From positions 9,919,501-9,983,500 of the forward strand of contig SMMW01000585.1 of the NCBI GenBank assembly GCA_004794655.1: a stretch of 64,000 nucleotides of DNA. The letters are read 5' to 3'. The translations under genes and the position numbers were made by a program. Position 1 is the stretch's first letter; every line of letters starts with the position of its first letter. The notes beneath the pieces are model-generated. The model searched no databases. It was not told where the DNA came from and worked only from the letters and a program-made list of their open reading frames with translations. Shown here in pieces: positions 36,583 to 48,900 of this stretch. The stretch comes from Marisa cornuarietis (taxonomy: Eukaryota > Mollusca > Gastropoda > Architaenioglossa > Ampullariidae).

Positions 36583-39323
36583 CCCCTCCAAAAAAAGTAT
36601 TGTGGCTGTTGGCCAGTTCATGGTCAGCAACAGGGCGCGGTGATAAGGGGAAACAAAACTTCAGCAAAAGATGTAAGTCATCAGGGGCTCTGTTACGATG
36701 AAAAGCAAACGAGACTTTCCACCAAAGATCATACACCAAGATCCACAACTTAGGCGGGAAAGTGAAGTCGCGCGGACCCGTATGTGACCCCAGCCACCCC
36801 CCCCCCCCACCGGTACCGACGATAGGTTTTCGCGCGAGGAGGCTGGTGGTACATGGTGCGCTGCGCCGAGTTGTCTAAACTCTCGATCTAAATATTTCCG
36901 ATCGTTCTCTTTTCTGAAAGATGAAGAGATGTGAGTTAACAGCTTTTCACAAGATTTAACAAGTCGCATTTATCTTTGGATTTGCCACATATGCTGCTGC
37001 TTAGTAGTTTCACTAGTCTTACGTGTTGTCATTTCCATAGATGTAAGAAGTGGGTGCCGAAGTGTACAGTTCCAACCATCTTTGATGTACCGAATGTACT
37101 CAATTAGAAAAGTTGCACCTTCGAAATATGTTTTCAAGCTGTTTTTGAAAAGTATGAAAGCGTGCGCGCCTGTGTGTGTGTGTGTGTGTTGCCAGTACAC
37201 GATGGTCAGAACAAAGGCGGCACGCCCGAGGCTAGCGATGTTTACTTCCTGAAAGGGGGAGCGGCCGTCCGCCCCTTGACCGCCGCTTGGCTTCAACCTT
37301 TTATATAAGAGTGGTGGATCTTGATGTATGATCTTTGGTTCGACCGCCTCGCGCCGCCGTGACCTGCAAAGTTTTGCCAACAGTGTAACTCAATAACGAC
37401 AGGTGTTAGACCAGGGCAGGGTGACTTTGTCTTCACCGACATCTGAATCAAAACGTGTGCACGTGCAACCTACTCATTCTAGGGAGCGTGAGGGGTACAA
37501 GTGAGGACAAATTGTGACTGTATTCACATGAGAATGAATAGTCACCTTCTCGCACGTTTTTGTTTGTTTGTTTTTTTTTTGGGGGGGGAGGAGGACATAC
37601 ACAGTGGCGTGTTGTAGACAGGACAGCCACCCTTCCCCCTAGTAGCAGTATATTAGTATTCTGTCGCGCAGAAGGCAGACAACGATGTGGGGGGGGGGCG
37701 GGGGATGCTGCCAAGGTAGGCCGTGCTTCGTGGTCAGCAGCTGCGCACGTCTGGCAAAGAACTGGTCGGCTGTGACGTCATCGACAAAACGCGCGTACTT
37801 CAAGTGTGGCTCATATCTGTCGCGCCTCCCTTGCTTCCCCCTCCCCTACTTCCCCCCCCACCCCCGTTAGAGTTTCCAAGGTGACGATGCGACGGCTCAA
37901 GCGAGCGTAACGCGCTACCCGTGACCCTCCTCACACCCCACCTCCACTCCTCCCACCCGTCGCTCTCAATTGTCATGCGCGTGGCGCTGCGTCAGAACTG
38001 AAGTGGCAAGGGCAAAAACAAGACCGACCGACCGATCGACCGGCTGGCCGGCCGGCAGCGATAGCAGGCCCGAGACCTAGAAATTCCAGGTGAGGTGAGG
38101 GAGGCTTGTTGGTTCGAAGGTCGCGCGCGGCCTTCAGAACCTTCGCGACATGCTGGATGATTCTCGCGGCCTTGCGTCTGCCACTAAACAACGCGCGTGC
38201 CACCAGCACTAGTCCTCGTTGTGTGCCTGGTGAAGGCTGGTGGTCACGCTACCTGACAGGGAGAACTAGTAGTGATGCTCTTTCTCCTTTCTCATATACC
38301 ACTCGGCCTGCGCGTGATTTAATTAATACTCCACTTCCCACAAGAGGACGTAAAGTGGAGTAAGAGTGGAGGGGAATTTTTTTTTAATAACATCAAAGAG
38401 CCGCCTGAAGATTTCGTTGAAATCATATTCACGTGAGCAGCAAACGAACGCCTTTGGATGTAAAAGGTGAGCTGACCACAAGGTAGACTGATGGAAAGAA
38501 CCTGAAAGAACCAGTCAGTGGACAAACGAGCGTCGGTGTGTGAGCGATTACGTCACCATCACAAGACTTGTGGATACCCAACGTCTCGAGGGGCACAGGT
38601 GTGGGACAGGTACACGCCGCAGCTACGTGCCTGAGAACCCACCCATACCTCCCCACCCTCAAAGTGGTGAAAGCTGACACCCTGGCGGTCGCTACCCCTG
38701 TTGGTGACTTTTTTGGGGGAAGGGGGGACACCTTCAGCAACCGATGACAGCTCAGTGAAAAGAAGGTATGAGATTGTTTGAATGGCAAAGTCATGGTGTG
38801 TCGTCACGTAGCCTAGTTGTAGTTTTATACCTCTCGCGAAACAATACCGCCACAGAGGGTTCTATGTAAAGTGAGCAGGCGAAGTTAAATACAGTGCCGA
38901 CATTTAAAAATTAATAATAGTTTGGAACAGTCGACAGTGAGGCGGAACACGTGACACAACTAGTGGCAATGATGTAGTGAGATTTGTCACTGCACGACAC
39001 CGTTTGCTGACTAAACTCTTTTTCCCCGGGGAGAGTGCGTCTCCATTCTGTCAAACTTTCATGTGAACAGCAAAGAGTACATGAATGAATACAGTTTTGC
39101 TTTAGCTGCAGATCTCGTGAGATGACATCAGAAAGAGCAAATGTTGCCTGGTTGTAGATCAGCTTTGAAGTTAACAACAAAAAAAAACTGCCTTTAATCT
39201 AACAGGAAACGATTTATTTTCCTGTGATGTTGAAGTAGGAGTAAAATGGCTGTTGCTTTGATATACTGTTTTGAACGAATTTCAAAATAACAGTTTCTGG
39301 CCTGTTCTACTTATTTTGTCGTT

Positions 39324-39593
39324 CAGGGGCCAGTTGCTCAACACGTTTCTAAGCCTTAAAACTGTTCTAAAACAGCAAAATCTCTTCTTAGTCATTTTGA
39401 TGCATTGCAGAAAAACATACAAAAAGTTGTACGAACAGGACGGAAAGTCAGACTTAAACAACTTTATCTTACTTTTAGCAGTTTTAGTTTTAAAAATTCT
39501 AAAATTGTGGTGTGCACTTAAAACTAATTATCTAAATAGAGTTAAGGCCTAAAAGTGTTTAAAATTAGAAATGTGTTGTGCAACTGGCCCCTG
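39324..39593. mobile_element. 270-bp MITE, copy 1
   Basis: The ends form a terminal inverted repeat of at least 29 bp with 27 matches. Both begin CAGGGGCCAGTTGC, continue with CAACAC and end TTTCTAA. The interior is AT-rich with no coding capacity. The CAG start and length fit a hAT-type non-autonomous element, but the 8-bp flanks (TTGTCGTT and GCTTCGAT) do not match, so the superfamily is uncertain. A related copy lies 4.5 kb to the right. Confidence 0.85.
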
Positions 39594-41051
39594 GCTTCGA
39601 TCACTAGAAAGGCTAGCTAACTGATAATGTCCCAGGAACACAAGTCAAGGTTGATGAACCTGATGTACTGTTGACATATCGTGAGATTTCGTTTGTCAGA
39701 TTTGTATGAAAAGCTGTTGGCGAGCTTAATGCGACTGTAACCAACATGTGCACAGTCTTATCTACAGTTTGCTCGCCACTTTAAAATTTATGACTGGCTG
39801 CTCAATAAAATCAGGGTGGGTTCATGTTGCAACAGTTGGGCTAAGGGGGTCACCGACTTTGTGGCATGCAGTCCATTCATCGCTTTTTATGAAGAGGAGG
39901 TAGCCTTTTGTTCAAGTTACAAAGGGAGTAGGTTTGTGTGTCTGCACTGACTGCTAAAAATCCTGTCGCCTTCTCTGTATGTGTAAAGGAACGTTGAGTA
40001 CTGTATTAGTGAGGGCTTAGATTTACCAGAAAAAAGGTTTTGGTGGCAGATACCCGCAATTTGTATATTGCATTTCATATAGATAATTGTGTGTGACTGC
40101 GTATGTACACGTTATACCACTGGAGCGGTGGGGGGGGGTGCATCTTACATCGCACCAGGTGTGCAAGATAATCCGCACAATTGTTTATATTAGGTGGAGG
40201 GTTAATTACCCCCAGCATCGCTTTAATAGTACGTGAGGCAGTCAGCTGACTCCTCAGCACACTGCGTCGCCACTAATCTGTTGAGATAATCAGTGGAAGG
40301 AGCACAGCTGAGAATACACCTGGCAATGAGACCAGCACTAAAGGGCGATTCACACGTTGCAATAAAGGGCAGCGTACACGTTGCAGTATTGTTTAAGGAG
40401 GGATTCATACGTCGCAGTGAAATACACCTTAAGTGTGTCCAGCAACTATGTGAGCTTTATGACGCTACTGCAGAGTGTCTGGTTGGTATATGGGCGTTGG
40501 CAAATGTGGCGCTGGCTGAATGGTCTTTACTATCGGGATACAGGTTGTCGAGTGCGTGACTATATGCCACAAGTTTATTTGATGTCATAATTTTTTTTTA
40601 AACAATGGCGGTTAATAAGGGCATTTTTAATCCCACCCCTCTCTTTCTCCAGACGTGGAACAAGAAAAACCTCTAACGTCAGCCGAGTCCCCTGAACGTG
40701 TCCGTCGCGCACTTCAGTTGCAGCTGTAGATGTTTGCACATTTCTCACCAGCAAGGGCAACTTCCGTAACCCCCCCCCCCCAATTTTCCCATGCGTGAGG
40801 AAATGGTACATAATGTATGGGCCCGTCTTTAGCCGTGTTTTTAGCTGAGTAAGTAGAGCCGACTGTAAACCTCGCGGCATGTTGCACAAGTCGCGTGCGG
40901 CCGAGGATCTGCTCTAAGCATGTAACTGAAAATCCAACATCACTCCTTGTTTATCGGAGGTCATGGAGACGTTTTTAAAAGAGACATTTCTGGAACGAGT
41001 GGTCGTTAGTATTATATAGTATTATAGCAACATTGAAGTGGAAAATAATAG

Positions 41052-41322
41052 ACTACCCTCGATAAAGCGACATCAAAGGCAGTAGCTGACAAAGCAAATG
41101 TCGAAGCCTCTCGCGATGTGCTCCAGAAGACAAATGCAGACATAAAAGGCATAGTCTGTCCCCATGCAAAACAACCTTTGCATCAGCTAAAAGCCGGTCT
41201 TGGGGATAAGGGCCCAGATTTTCTGGGTAATAAATCTGACTTATGGTGGCCAAGAACATCCCGCGGTGCTGGGGCCAGGTGCTCAACACAAGCCATAGAC
41301 TCGCACGTACAAACAGGGCGGT
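41052..41322 (+). pseudogene. Possible short-chain dehydrogenase remnant
   Basis: An open frame of about 90 codons starting without ATG includes ANVEASRDVLQKTNADIKG, then IVCPHAK and a GPDFLGNKSD segment. The spacing and residues recall the Rossmann-fold stretch of DHRS4-like short-chain dehydrogenases (NV then LQ, G.VCH..K, and GGIDILVSNAA), as remembered. Similarity is weak, the glycine-rich nucleotide motif is absent and no splice sites fit. If real it is a dead fragment; it may equally be a chance frame. Confidence 0.22.
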
Positions 41323-42332
41323 AGACTTGTCGATTGGAGGAGATATTATGCATCCGACCATTGATCCTTACCTAAAGACAGCAGAGCCTGGGTAATCGGA
41401 TTTTGCTGCTAACAGGCGGCTTGTTGACAAACGAACGGCCATCTGGGGAAGAGAGGGGGTTGGACGTTATGACGCGGTCCGACCAGTAAAAGGCGCGTTG
41501 GATGCTGGGAACAGCTGGCTCCTCTATTGACCGGCAGTATAAACATCTCTCTCCCCACCCACCCCCCACAACCGTTGGTTCACCCACCCCTCCTACACAC
41601 GAGGCATTACTGGTTACTGTTGGCAAGCTATCCCACAGTGACGTCTGGTGGCTGGTCTTGGAGGTCGTCTGAACAAGTTCACTCCCCAAACACCCTTCTC
41701 CCTTCTGCTTCGGAAACTTTGTGGTCCTTCGCTGGTCGAGTTTTCAAGGATTTGGTGTAAAATGAGCGCTAGACTGGACTGTTTTCTGAGGTGAGTGAGC
41801 AAAGTAGACTCTACCGGAGGTTTTCGTGCTCGGGTGATGATAAATCCCCATACTTTTCATTTCTGATTTTCAACCGTGTTGAGATTGCCGAGCAGATCAC
41901 CTTCTTTTGGCATTATCAGTTACGGTCCGTGAATGTAAGCACACCTCACGAGTTTTGTTCTTGGGAAATAGGTCTGATGAAATACACGAGTTCGCATATT
42001 TTCGGGTAGTGGTGCCAACGACGAGGATTTTCACAAATAGATTACAATTTAAGTTTTTCTGAAAGATACATTTAACAGGGAGGGTTGCGTGTGGATAAGA
42101 GAGAGAAGGTTTATAGCACATTTATTCTTGTGACAGCTGTAAACTTTGTTAATGTATTCTATGCATTCTTCGCCCTCTCCCAACTCGCACCACGCGCGGA
42201 TACCGCACTTCGGGAGGGTTCTCTGTGATGGGGGTGGGGATGATGTGTGTGTGTGTGGGGGGGGGGCTCACGGTTATTGAACTATATGCGTTTACCTGTC
42301 CACTGGTCACGGTCGTGTGGGTCAACTTACTA

Positions 42333-42419
42333 CCCTAGCAGCACAGAACGCCGAAAACACATGGGTCCCATATACTTTCTATGGGACCCATGTATTTTTG
42401 CCATTCTGTGCTGCTAGGG
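42333..42419. mobile_element. 87-bp foldback MITE
   Basis: Two 40-nt arms (left begins CCCTAGCAGCACAGAA and ends ACATGGGTCCCATA) pair with four mismatches around a 7-nt loop, TACTTTC. The element is flanked by TA on both sides (42331-42332 and 42420-42421), as expected for a Tc1/mariner-type insertion. It has no coding capacity. Transcribed, it would form a hairpin of pre-miRNA-like length. Confidence 0.9.
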
Positions 42420-43847
42420 TAGTGTTTTGGGCAGGGGTGGGTTAGCCTGCTAGTGTTGTGGGCGGGAGTAGATCATGTTACCCGCTACTGGAGGTGGGGT
42501 TGTAGGCGCAGCCGGTACTTTGTGCATGTTTGGAGGCACTGTTCTTGCCTGGATGGCGGACATAAGTCTGCGTGCTAGTCATCCCTTCACCCCTTGGCGA
42601 CGCTACGTGTTCTTTAAACCGGTTGACGGTTGTATTTTCATCTCGCTGTAGACATCTTCAGCAGCCATTTATCGTCCGACACGGTTCGCGTGTTCGGGCT
42701 CCGCAAAAGAAGGCGATAAGCATCCAAGCCCCCGTGCTGAAGCTTGCACGTGTCATGCCACAGGAAGTTTGGGCGGAGGGGTTTGATGTTCAGGTGCGTC
42801 ACTGCCACACTCGTAAAGATTACCCGCATCGTCAGAAGATAGGGTAGCAGCATGTTTAGTGAACCGAGTGTCTCGCTGGTCACGTCATCGACACGGACAG
42901 GACATGTAGTGTTGATATTTAGTGATATAAGGACAGACGGGTAAACTGTACTCACTAGAGCCGCTTCCTCCCCAGGACGATAATCCGTACCATTGCATGC
43001 ACACACACACACACACACATACTTTTCTGTGGCTAGTTGCTCGGCAACATTGTATTGTTTACACACATGACTTAGCCTGTCGTCTCGCGCATGGGGACAA
43101 GGTCTCAAATCCTCCACCGTTCATGCCGCCCACTGTCCTCTCCCCAGTGATGCAAGCCTGCAAGCCTGACATTTTGCCGTGCAGCTCGGGGATGGGGGAT
43201 GGCGAGACTTTAACGACGGGCGTTACGCCGCTGAGTCCCCTGCTGTGTAAATAAGCTCCTTTGACGCAAAGGTGGCAGGTACTTAGGCCCGTTGGCGACG
43301 TAAGCTACACCACCGTGTAGTGAGTGAGGCGATAGTACGCACATACCTGTGAGTATACCTGTAGGCGAGTACTGATTGTACGTTAGGGGGGGGGGAGGTC
43401 CTCGTTGTGTGCAGCGATATCACTACACGTGTGATCGGCCGGCTTGTTGAGGCCGCTGTCCTGCTTATGGGTACAAAAGCGAGCTTGTGGCTGTTGGAGA
43501 TAACGCGGAAAACTACAAAGAGGACGTAGGAAAAAGAAAAGGCGAACGCTGACAAGGGCGCGGAGATTTGTGAGGAAGACATCGTCTTGTCCGCGTGAAC
43601 AGGCTTCCTGCTGCCGGCTTCTGCCCCATCCCCCTTCTGCCCTCTCTTTCCAGACGGCTTCCACCATTGCACAGTGCACCTTTATTTCCTTCACTATTTG
43701 TTTCTTTTAAAAACAACAAATGTGGTGAGTGTTTAGAATTTCATCGTGTTTATGACATTTGTAGTTCTGTAGGATTTGCGGTCACGGTTAATCACAATGC
43801 CCCCACCCCTCCCACCCGCCGTTCTCCCCTGCCTCCGCACGCGAGTC

Positions 43848-44138
43848 CAGGGATTACACAACATGTTTCTAAAACTTAAAACCGTTCTTTGAAAAAAAAG
43901 CAAATTTAGAAACTGATTTCAAAAATCGTCCCTATGCCAGGCATTTAACCGCGTTGCACAAGCGCATACGAAAAACCGATGGGAACGAAAGTCTGGCCTA
44001 AACAGTTTGTCTTATTTAAAATAGTTTTTAAAAGTTCTAAAGCTGTGCTGTGCGTTGTTTCTGTTAAACAGATTATCTAACTAGACTTGAGGATCACAAG
44101 TATTTAAAATTAGAAATGTCTTGTGCATCTGGCCGCAG
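43848..44138. mobile_element. MITE copy 2, same family as 39324
   Basis: It starts CAGGGATTACACAACATGTT, then TCTAAAACTTAAAAC, and ends AATTAGAAATGTCTTGTGCA, then TCTGGCCGCAGG. Interior phrases such as TTCTAAA..TGTG.TGTGC and GATTATCTAA.TAGA.TT are shared with copy 1. It is more diverged at the ends than copy 1 and slightly longer. The flanks show no obvious target duplication. Confidence 0.8.
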
Positions 44139-45456
44139 GGTGTTTTGATCACGTTTTGAATGGAAACTTTGCGTAAACACCGTACAGGGTACAGGATAGG
44201 TGTGTTGGACTAAAACTGGCCGTGCCTTACCTGAAATCAGGTAACGGGCTTTGATCGGTTGTCGCTGATGACCGCGTCACGAAGCGTGAAGTTTTGACTC
44301 GAGGTTCGCGGCGGCACCATCCCGGACCACGAAACAGCGGGGTAGGAGAGGCTGGCAGCTTACTGGACAGCTGCTGACGTGCACCTGGTGGTGAAGCTTG
44401 GCGACGCTGTCGTGGAAATGCTGGGCATGCTGGGACGGCTGGCTGATCTTATGACGTTTGTGGTCTGCTGGCGACGTGGTGCTTGAGATTTCTGGTTCGG
44501 TAGAAGAGAATAAGCTATTAAGTATAACAAATTATAAGTGAGTTATAAAGCATACAGTTATAAATATTTAAATGTTTCGCTGTCATCTAACGAAGAAGAC
44601 TAATGCAAGGTAGACACAGAGCGTTGCAGCGAAAGCGCCTATACTGCTACAATGGAACCAGAAGGGGTATATAAGAGCGAAGTGTTATATTATTCGCAAT
44701 AAATTACGACCAGAGAGAACAGGTTGCATATTGTTTGAAGGCAAAGGAAACTTTGTTTCGTTTGCAGTCCTTCGAAAGGAAGTAGGTCTCGAGGAAGGCA
44801 GTTACGTCAGTCAGAACATCTGTCGGAATGTCACACTTTATTTTTTGGGTAGTTCTTAAACTGTGTTTTATTCTCCTCCCGTATTTTCTCGGTGCAGGGA
44901 CACATAAAGTTCGAAGAAACAATCCCCCTTCTGTTCTTGTTTGCACGCACACGGATGACAAGGTTTACGTCGCCCCAGGCGTTAGGTTGGTGTCCTTGCA
45001 CCCAAGAGAAAACAAAACTCAGAGAGAGAGAGAAATCCAAATTCCGCGCTTTGTTTATAAAGATGAATTGAGTCCTATGCTGCTTCAGTTTGTTTTCATT
45101 TTGGGGCAAATTTGGCGGCTGGGAGCAAGTTTGGCGTAGCTGTGACGAGGTTTACCAGTAAACAGCACAGGGTAGGGTCGCCACCCAGCTTCATTCGTAC
45201 CCTCAGTCTAAAGTCGGCCGATGCACAAACGCGTGTGCTTGCCGCATTCTCCCGGACTGACCCGATCTGAGAATTTGCCTTAAGGGGGGAGGGTGCGTAG
45301 ATAGGGGATGTGCAAAGTCGGTCGGAAACTTCACATTTTCCCCCCCTCTGCCTCTTCCCTCTCTGTGTCAAGTCGACACATGCAATTTCTTTCATTTTAT
45401 TTCTTTGTCTTTTGTCAAACACTTTCACGCTCGCTCTATCTGTCGCTCTCTTTTAG

Positions 45457-45963
45457 ATGTCTGAGATATTTCTGACGGTCCCAAACATTTGCTTGTCCAC
45501 AGGGCCTCGAGCTGACTGTCTGTAGTAGCTGATCAGCGCTAGTTCCTGCAGCAGTATCAACATCGTGACGACAGACCCGCGACTTATCACCCCCTGCCAG
45601 CAAGGCTTATCTCCCTGCAGTGGAGTCTGGGGGTTACAACTGCGCTTCAGTGGTGGCCACAGACCTTCTTCGTGCTGCAGCGCATACATCAGGCGAGCTC
45701 AAGCAGCGCGTGACTGACCAGGAGCAGCATTGCTGCACACTCTCAAGACGTCTTAAAGAGAACTCGCGACGGCAGAGCATACAAATATCTTTGCCAGAAA
45801 CTTATAATCCAATGAACAGGCACGATTCAGTACATTTCTGCCTGATGGAAAAAAATCAGTAGCTGTCTCTAGTCGTAGGTTCAGGAATGTTGAGCGGACA
45901 AGGGGCGCCCTCAAGAGAAACGTGCTGCTGAGGTCAGGCGAGGAACCGGTCAGTCTTGTGTCT
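45457..45963 (+). other. Probable 5' leader of the large reading frame
   Basis: A strong acceptor (CTATCTGTCGCTCTCTTTTAG) ends at 45456. From there to 45807 the frame used by the large ORF contains stops. From 45808 to 45963 it is open but lacks ATG. A second acceptor-like AG at 45818-45819 would make a phase-0 coding start at 45820, but its pyrimidine tract is poor. The simplest reading is 5' UTR with one short upstream frame at 45812. Confidence 0.4.
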
Positions 45964-48900
45964 ATGCCTGGAGCATTGCGCAATGCGCACGAGGTGGTGG
46001 AGGCAGGTGGAGACGGTACTGCGCAAAACCCGCAGTCGGGGGTGACAGAGGTGGGTCATAACAACAGCAACGATAGGATGGAGAGCGCAGTCGCTCAGGA
46101 GGTGGGAGGTCAAGAGGTCTGGAGGCGGCGGCAAGCATTTGGCATGAATGGCACGAAAGCTCACGAGCAGCGGCTGCGGCGGATGGAGATCCAGTTTGGG
46201 CGGGCCCGCTTGCTGGCGCAGCCGTGGGAGGAGTGCAGGCACCGTGTGGTGCACCTGCTGACGGCAGGCACCAATGACGGCACTACCACTTCCGGTCAGA
46301 CGTCATCACAGAAAGTCGCGTGGTCACACAACCAGGCTGTCCTTGACCTGCATCCCCTCTGCAGAGGGACTTTCAGAGATCTCGCCAATGACACCGGTGG
46401 GAGAGATTCGGCGGAAGACACGAAGGATGAGTGGGGTGCGATGAGTCGGGTGGGCTTCTTGTCACCTGTTAGCCTCGTGCCAAGGACAGACTCGCAAGAA
46501 GATCCACTGGACTCGTGGACCTTGAATCAAACGCTGCTTTCACCGATACATGAGGAGTGTAGCACGCCCACCTCCAGCTGCTCTTGTCAGAGATGGGAGA
46601 AGTGCCCCACAGACAGCCCCTGGAAGAACGTGGGTTTGACCTCACCCATCACCCCAGTCAGTTCCAGCGGCTACAGTTCCGCCCTGACTGCTAGCATGGA
46701 CAGTCTGCTTAACGAATCAGCTGAGAGCAGGACAAATGGCTCAAACGATGATGGGAATTCAACAGCTGGTGCTGCTGCTGAATCTGGCAGCCTTGGCATT
46801 CAACAGAATGGCATGAATTTTGCAAATGACATGGATGGGATCTTTAAGACAGCCCCCAAAAAGAAATCAGCTGTTGCTTTCACAGATTTAGGAATGAACA
46901 GGGACAGATCTTCTGAACCTAGTGATAAAACAATGGCCTTGTCTCATGTTGCTGAGCCATGCACATTGGTGAGACCCAAAGAAACAGAAAAATCCATGTT
47001 GAACAGAGGCTGGATTAATGCACATACTTCAGATGTGTCACATGTATGTGACGAGTCTTCTAGCAAGGAAATCTGGGGAGCAAATTGTGTGTTAGGAAAA
47101 GATCCCATCCAGAATTTTCTTGGAAAAGACAAGGAAGCTGGTTTACAGAAGCCAGTGTTTTGTGATGCACGTAGGGAGGAGGATGAAAATATAGTAGGAA
47201 TGTGGGAGCCAGAGAGTGTGTCTGCTGCTCAGACTATTGTTACAGATAACTGGCAGCACTCTGATTCAGCTGCTATATCATCTAGTACTGACTGTGCACA
47301 GGTAAATCCAACTCGACACTCTAGTCTTCCATTTCCTTTGGAGCTTAGTCACCCATGTTTTGAAGACTTAGAAAATACTGATGAATCGAATACAAGAGAA
47401 AGTTCGTATGTGCCTTCCTCACCAACTGGGAAAATCTCCACACAGGAAAATATTGCTCAGAACAGTGCCAACACCTTTTTTGTTCATCATAAGCCAGTGT
47501 ATTCTATGAAGACTTCAGCTTTAGATACTCACCTGGTCAGAGAAACGATCCTGTATGAAAATAAGGATCGTAAAACACTAGAGGTTTGTGGATTGCAGAA
47601 TATGGATGGGAAACAAGAAGCTAATGCTGAAAGAGGTTCACATCTGAATATAAGTACTACTGTATCTTCAAAGGTTGTTATAGGTGGAGATGATGGACAT
47701 GGAGCGTTAATGTGGTCAGACAGGGATCACAGATGTTCTGCTGCACATTCTCAGGTCACCACTGAACAAAACAAGGACAGTGAACATTCACTATTATTGA
47801 CAGAAGCTCACAATGTTCTTAGGATGGGTGGCTTATACAAACAAAGCAACAGCAGTTCCCCTCAGCCACATAAAGTCCCACAGGACACATCACTGGACTC
47901 TTGGGAAGGATGTCTTCAAGACAACAAACATCAGTCCGAGCTGGGTGCAGATCATCCTTTGAACTTGTTTAAGCCACTGCTAGACAAAGATTCTGATTGT
48001 TCCCAAACTTGGAGAGGTAAATTGTTGAACTCCCATGAGGAACAGAATGGTTGTAATGCTGCACTTTTAGCTCAGCAGCACTTATCCAAAAACGTAGATC
48101 CTCCCTTCACATGTGGAGGGTGCATCAGTGAACCCAGTGACTTCCAGGGAGAAAGGGATTCATTTCAAGAATACAAGTTTTCAGTCCAGACTGACTTCAC
48201 ATTTTGTGCAGGAACTAACACTGCGGAACCTGTGGACATGCCAGGGGAATCAGCTGCTATGTTAAACAGCACCTCACAAGCGCTACCCAGTAGCAGCAGC
48301 AGCCAAGCAGCTTTTTTTCCTGGGAAGGAGAAACAGAGCAAAGTCAACAAGATCACCTCTTTGCTAGAGAAATGGAATTCGTTAGAACACCAGCTTGCCC
48401 AATCTAATCAAAGAAAGCCACCACCAGAGTCAACAAAGCTGGCATGCACATCTGAGCTGCCGCCTGATGCTTCACAAGACGTTTCAACCCAAGGCTTCGA
48501 AGATGAAGATCTTGCAGCAAGAGGAGACAAGGATTGTTGCATTCCCACTGCTAACTATAGTGTGGAAGCAGTAAAACAGCAGCAACAGTTTTCAGGTGTG
48601 GTTGAGAAAGATGCTTCAACACCAGCATCTACTGTTGAAAACACCTGCAAATATCAATTAGGATTATCTGATGCATATGCTAGAATGGAACTGCCCCATG
48701 TTCAATCTCTTGTAGCTAAATTTAGCCATTCCTCGCCATTTTTGTTGGCAGGCATTGGATCTCTGGGGAATGAAAGACATACCCAACAGTCACATAAGCT
48801 TTCATGTCACCATCGGGCTGTTTCACAACATTTGCAAAAGTCCCATTCCATAAACTTACAACATACCCAGGTGCAGAATGCACCTGCATCAATCAGTGTA

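Larger units (their letters stand above)
34971..45456. other. Gene-free stretch rich in small DNA transposons
   Basis: No supported exon. It contains the two-copy MITE family, the 87-bp foldback, a SINE head fragment, microsatellites ((TG)n near 37170-37190, (CA)n near 43000-43018) and a run of three imperfect CACACGTTGCA-containing repeats at about 40340-40420. TATATAAG near 44669 is an isolated TATA-like match. Confidence 0.5.

Noticed and set aside
44660..44690. TATATAAG promoter-like site
   Set aside because: No exon or start codon nearby on the same strand that it could serve.
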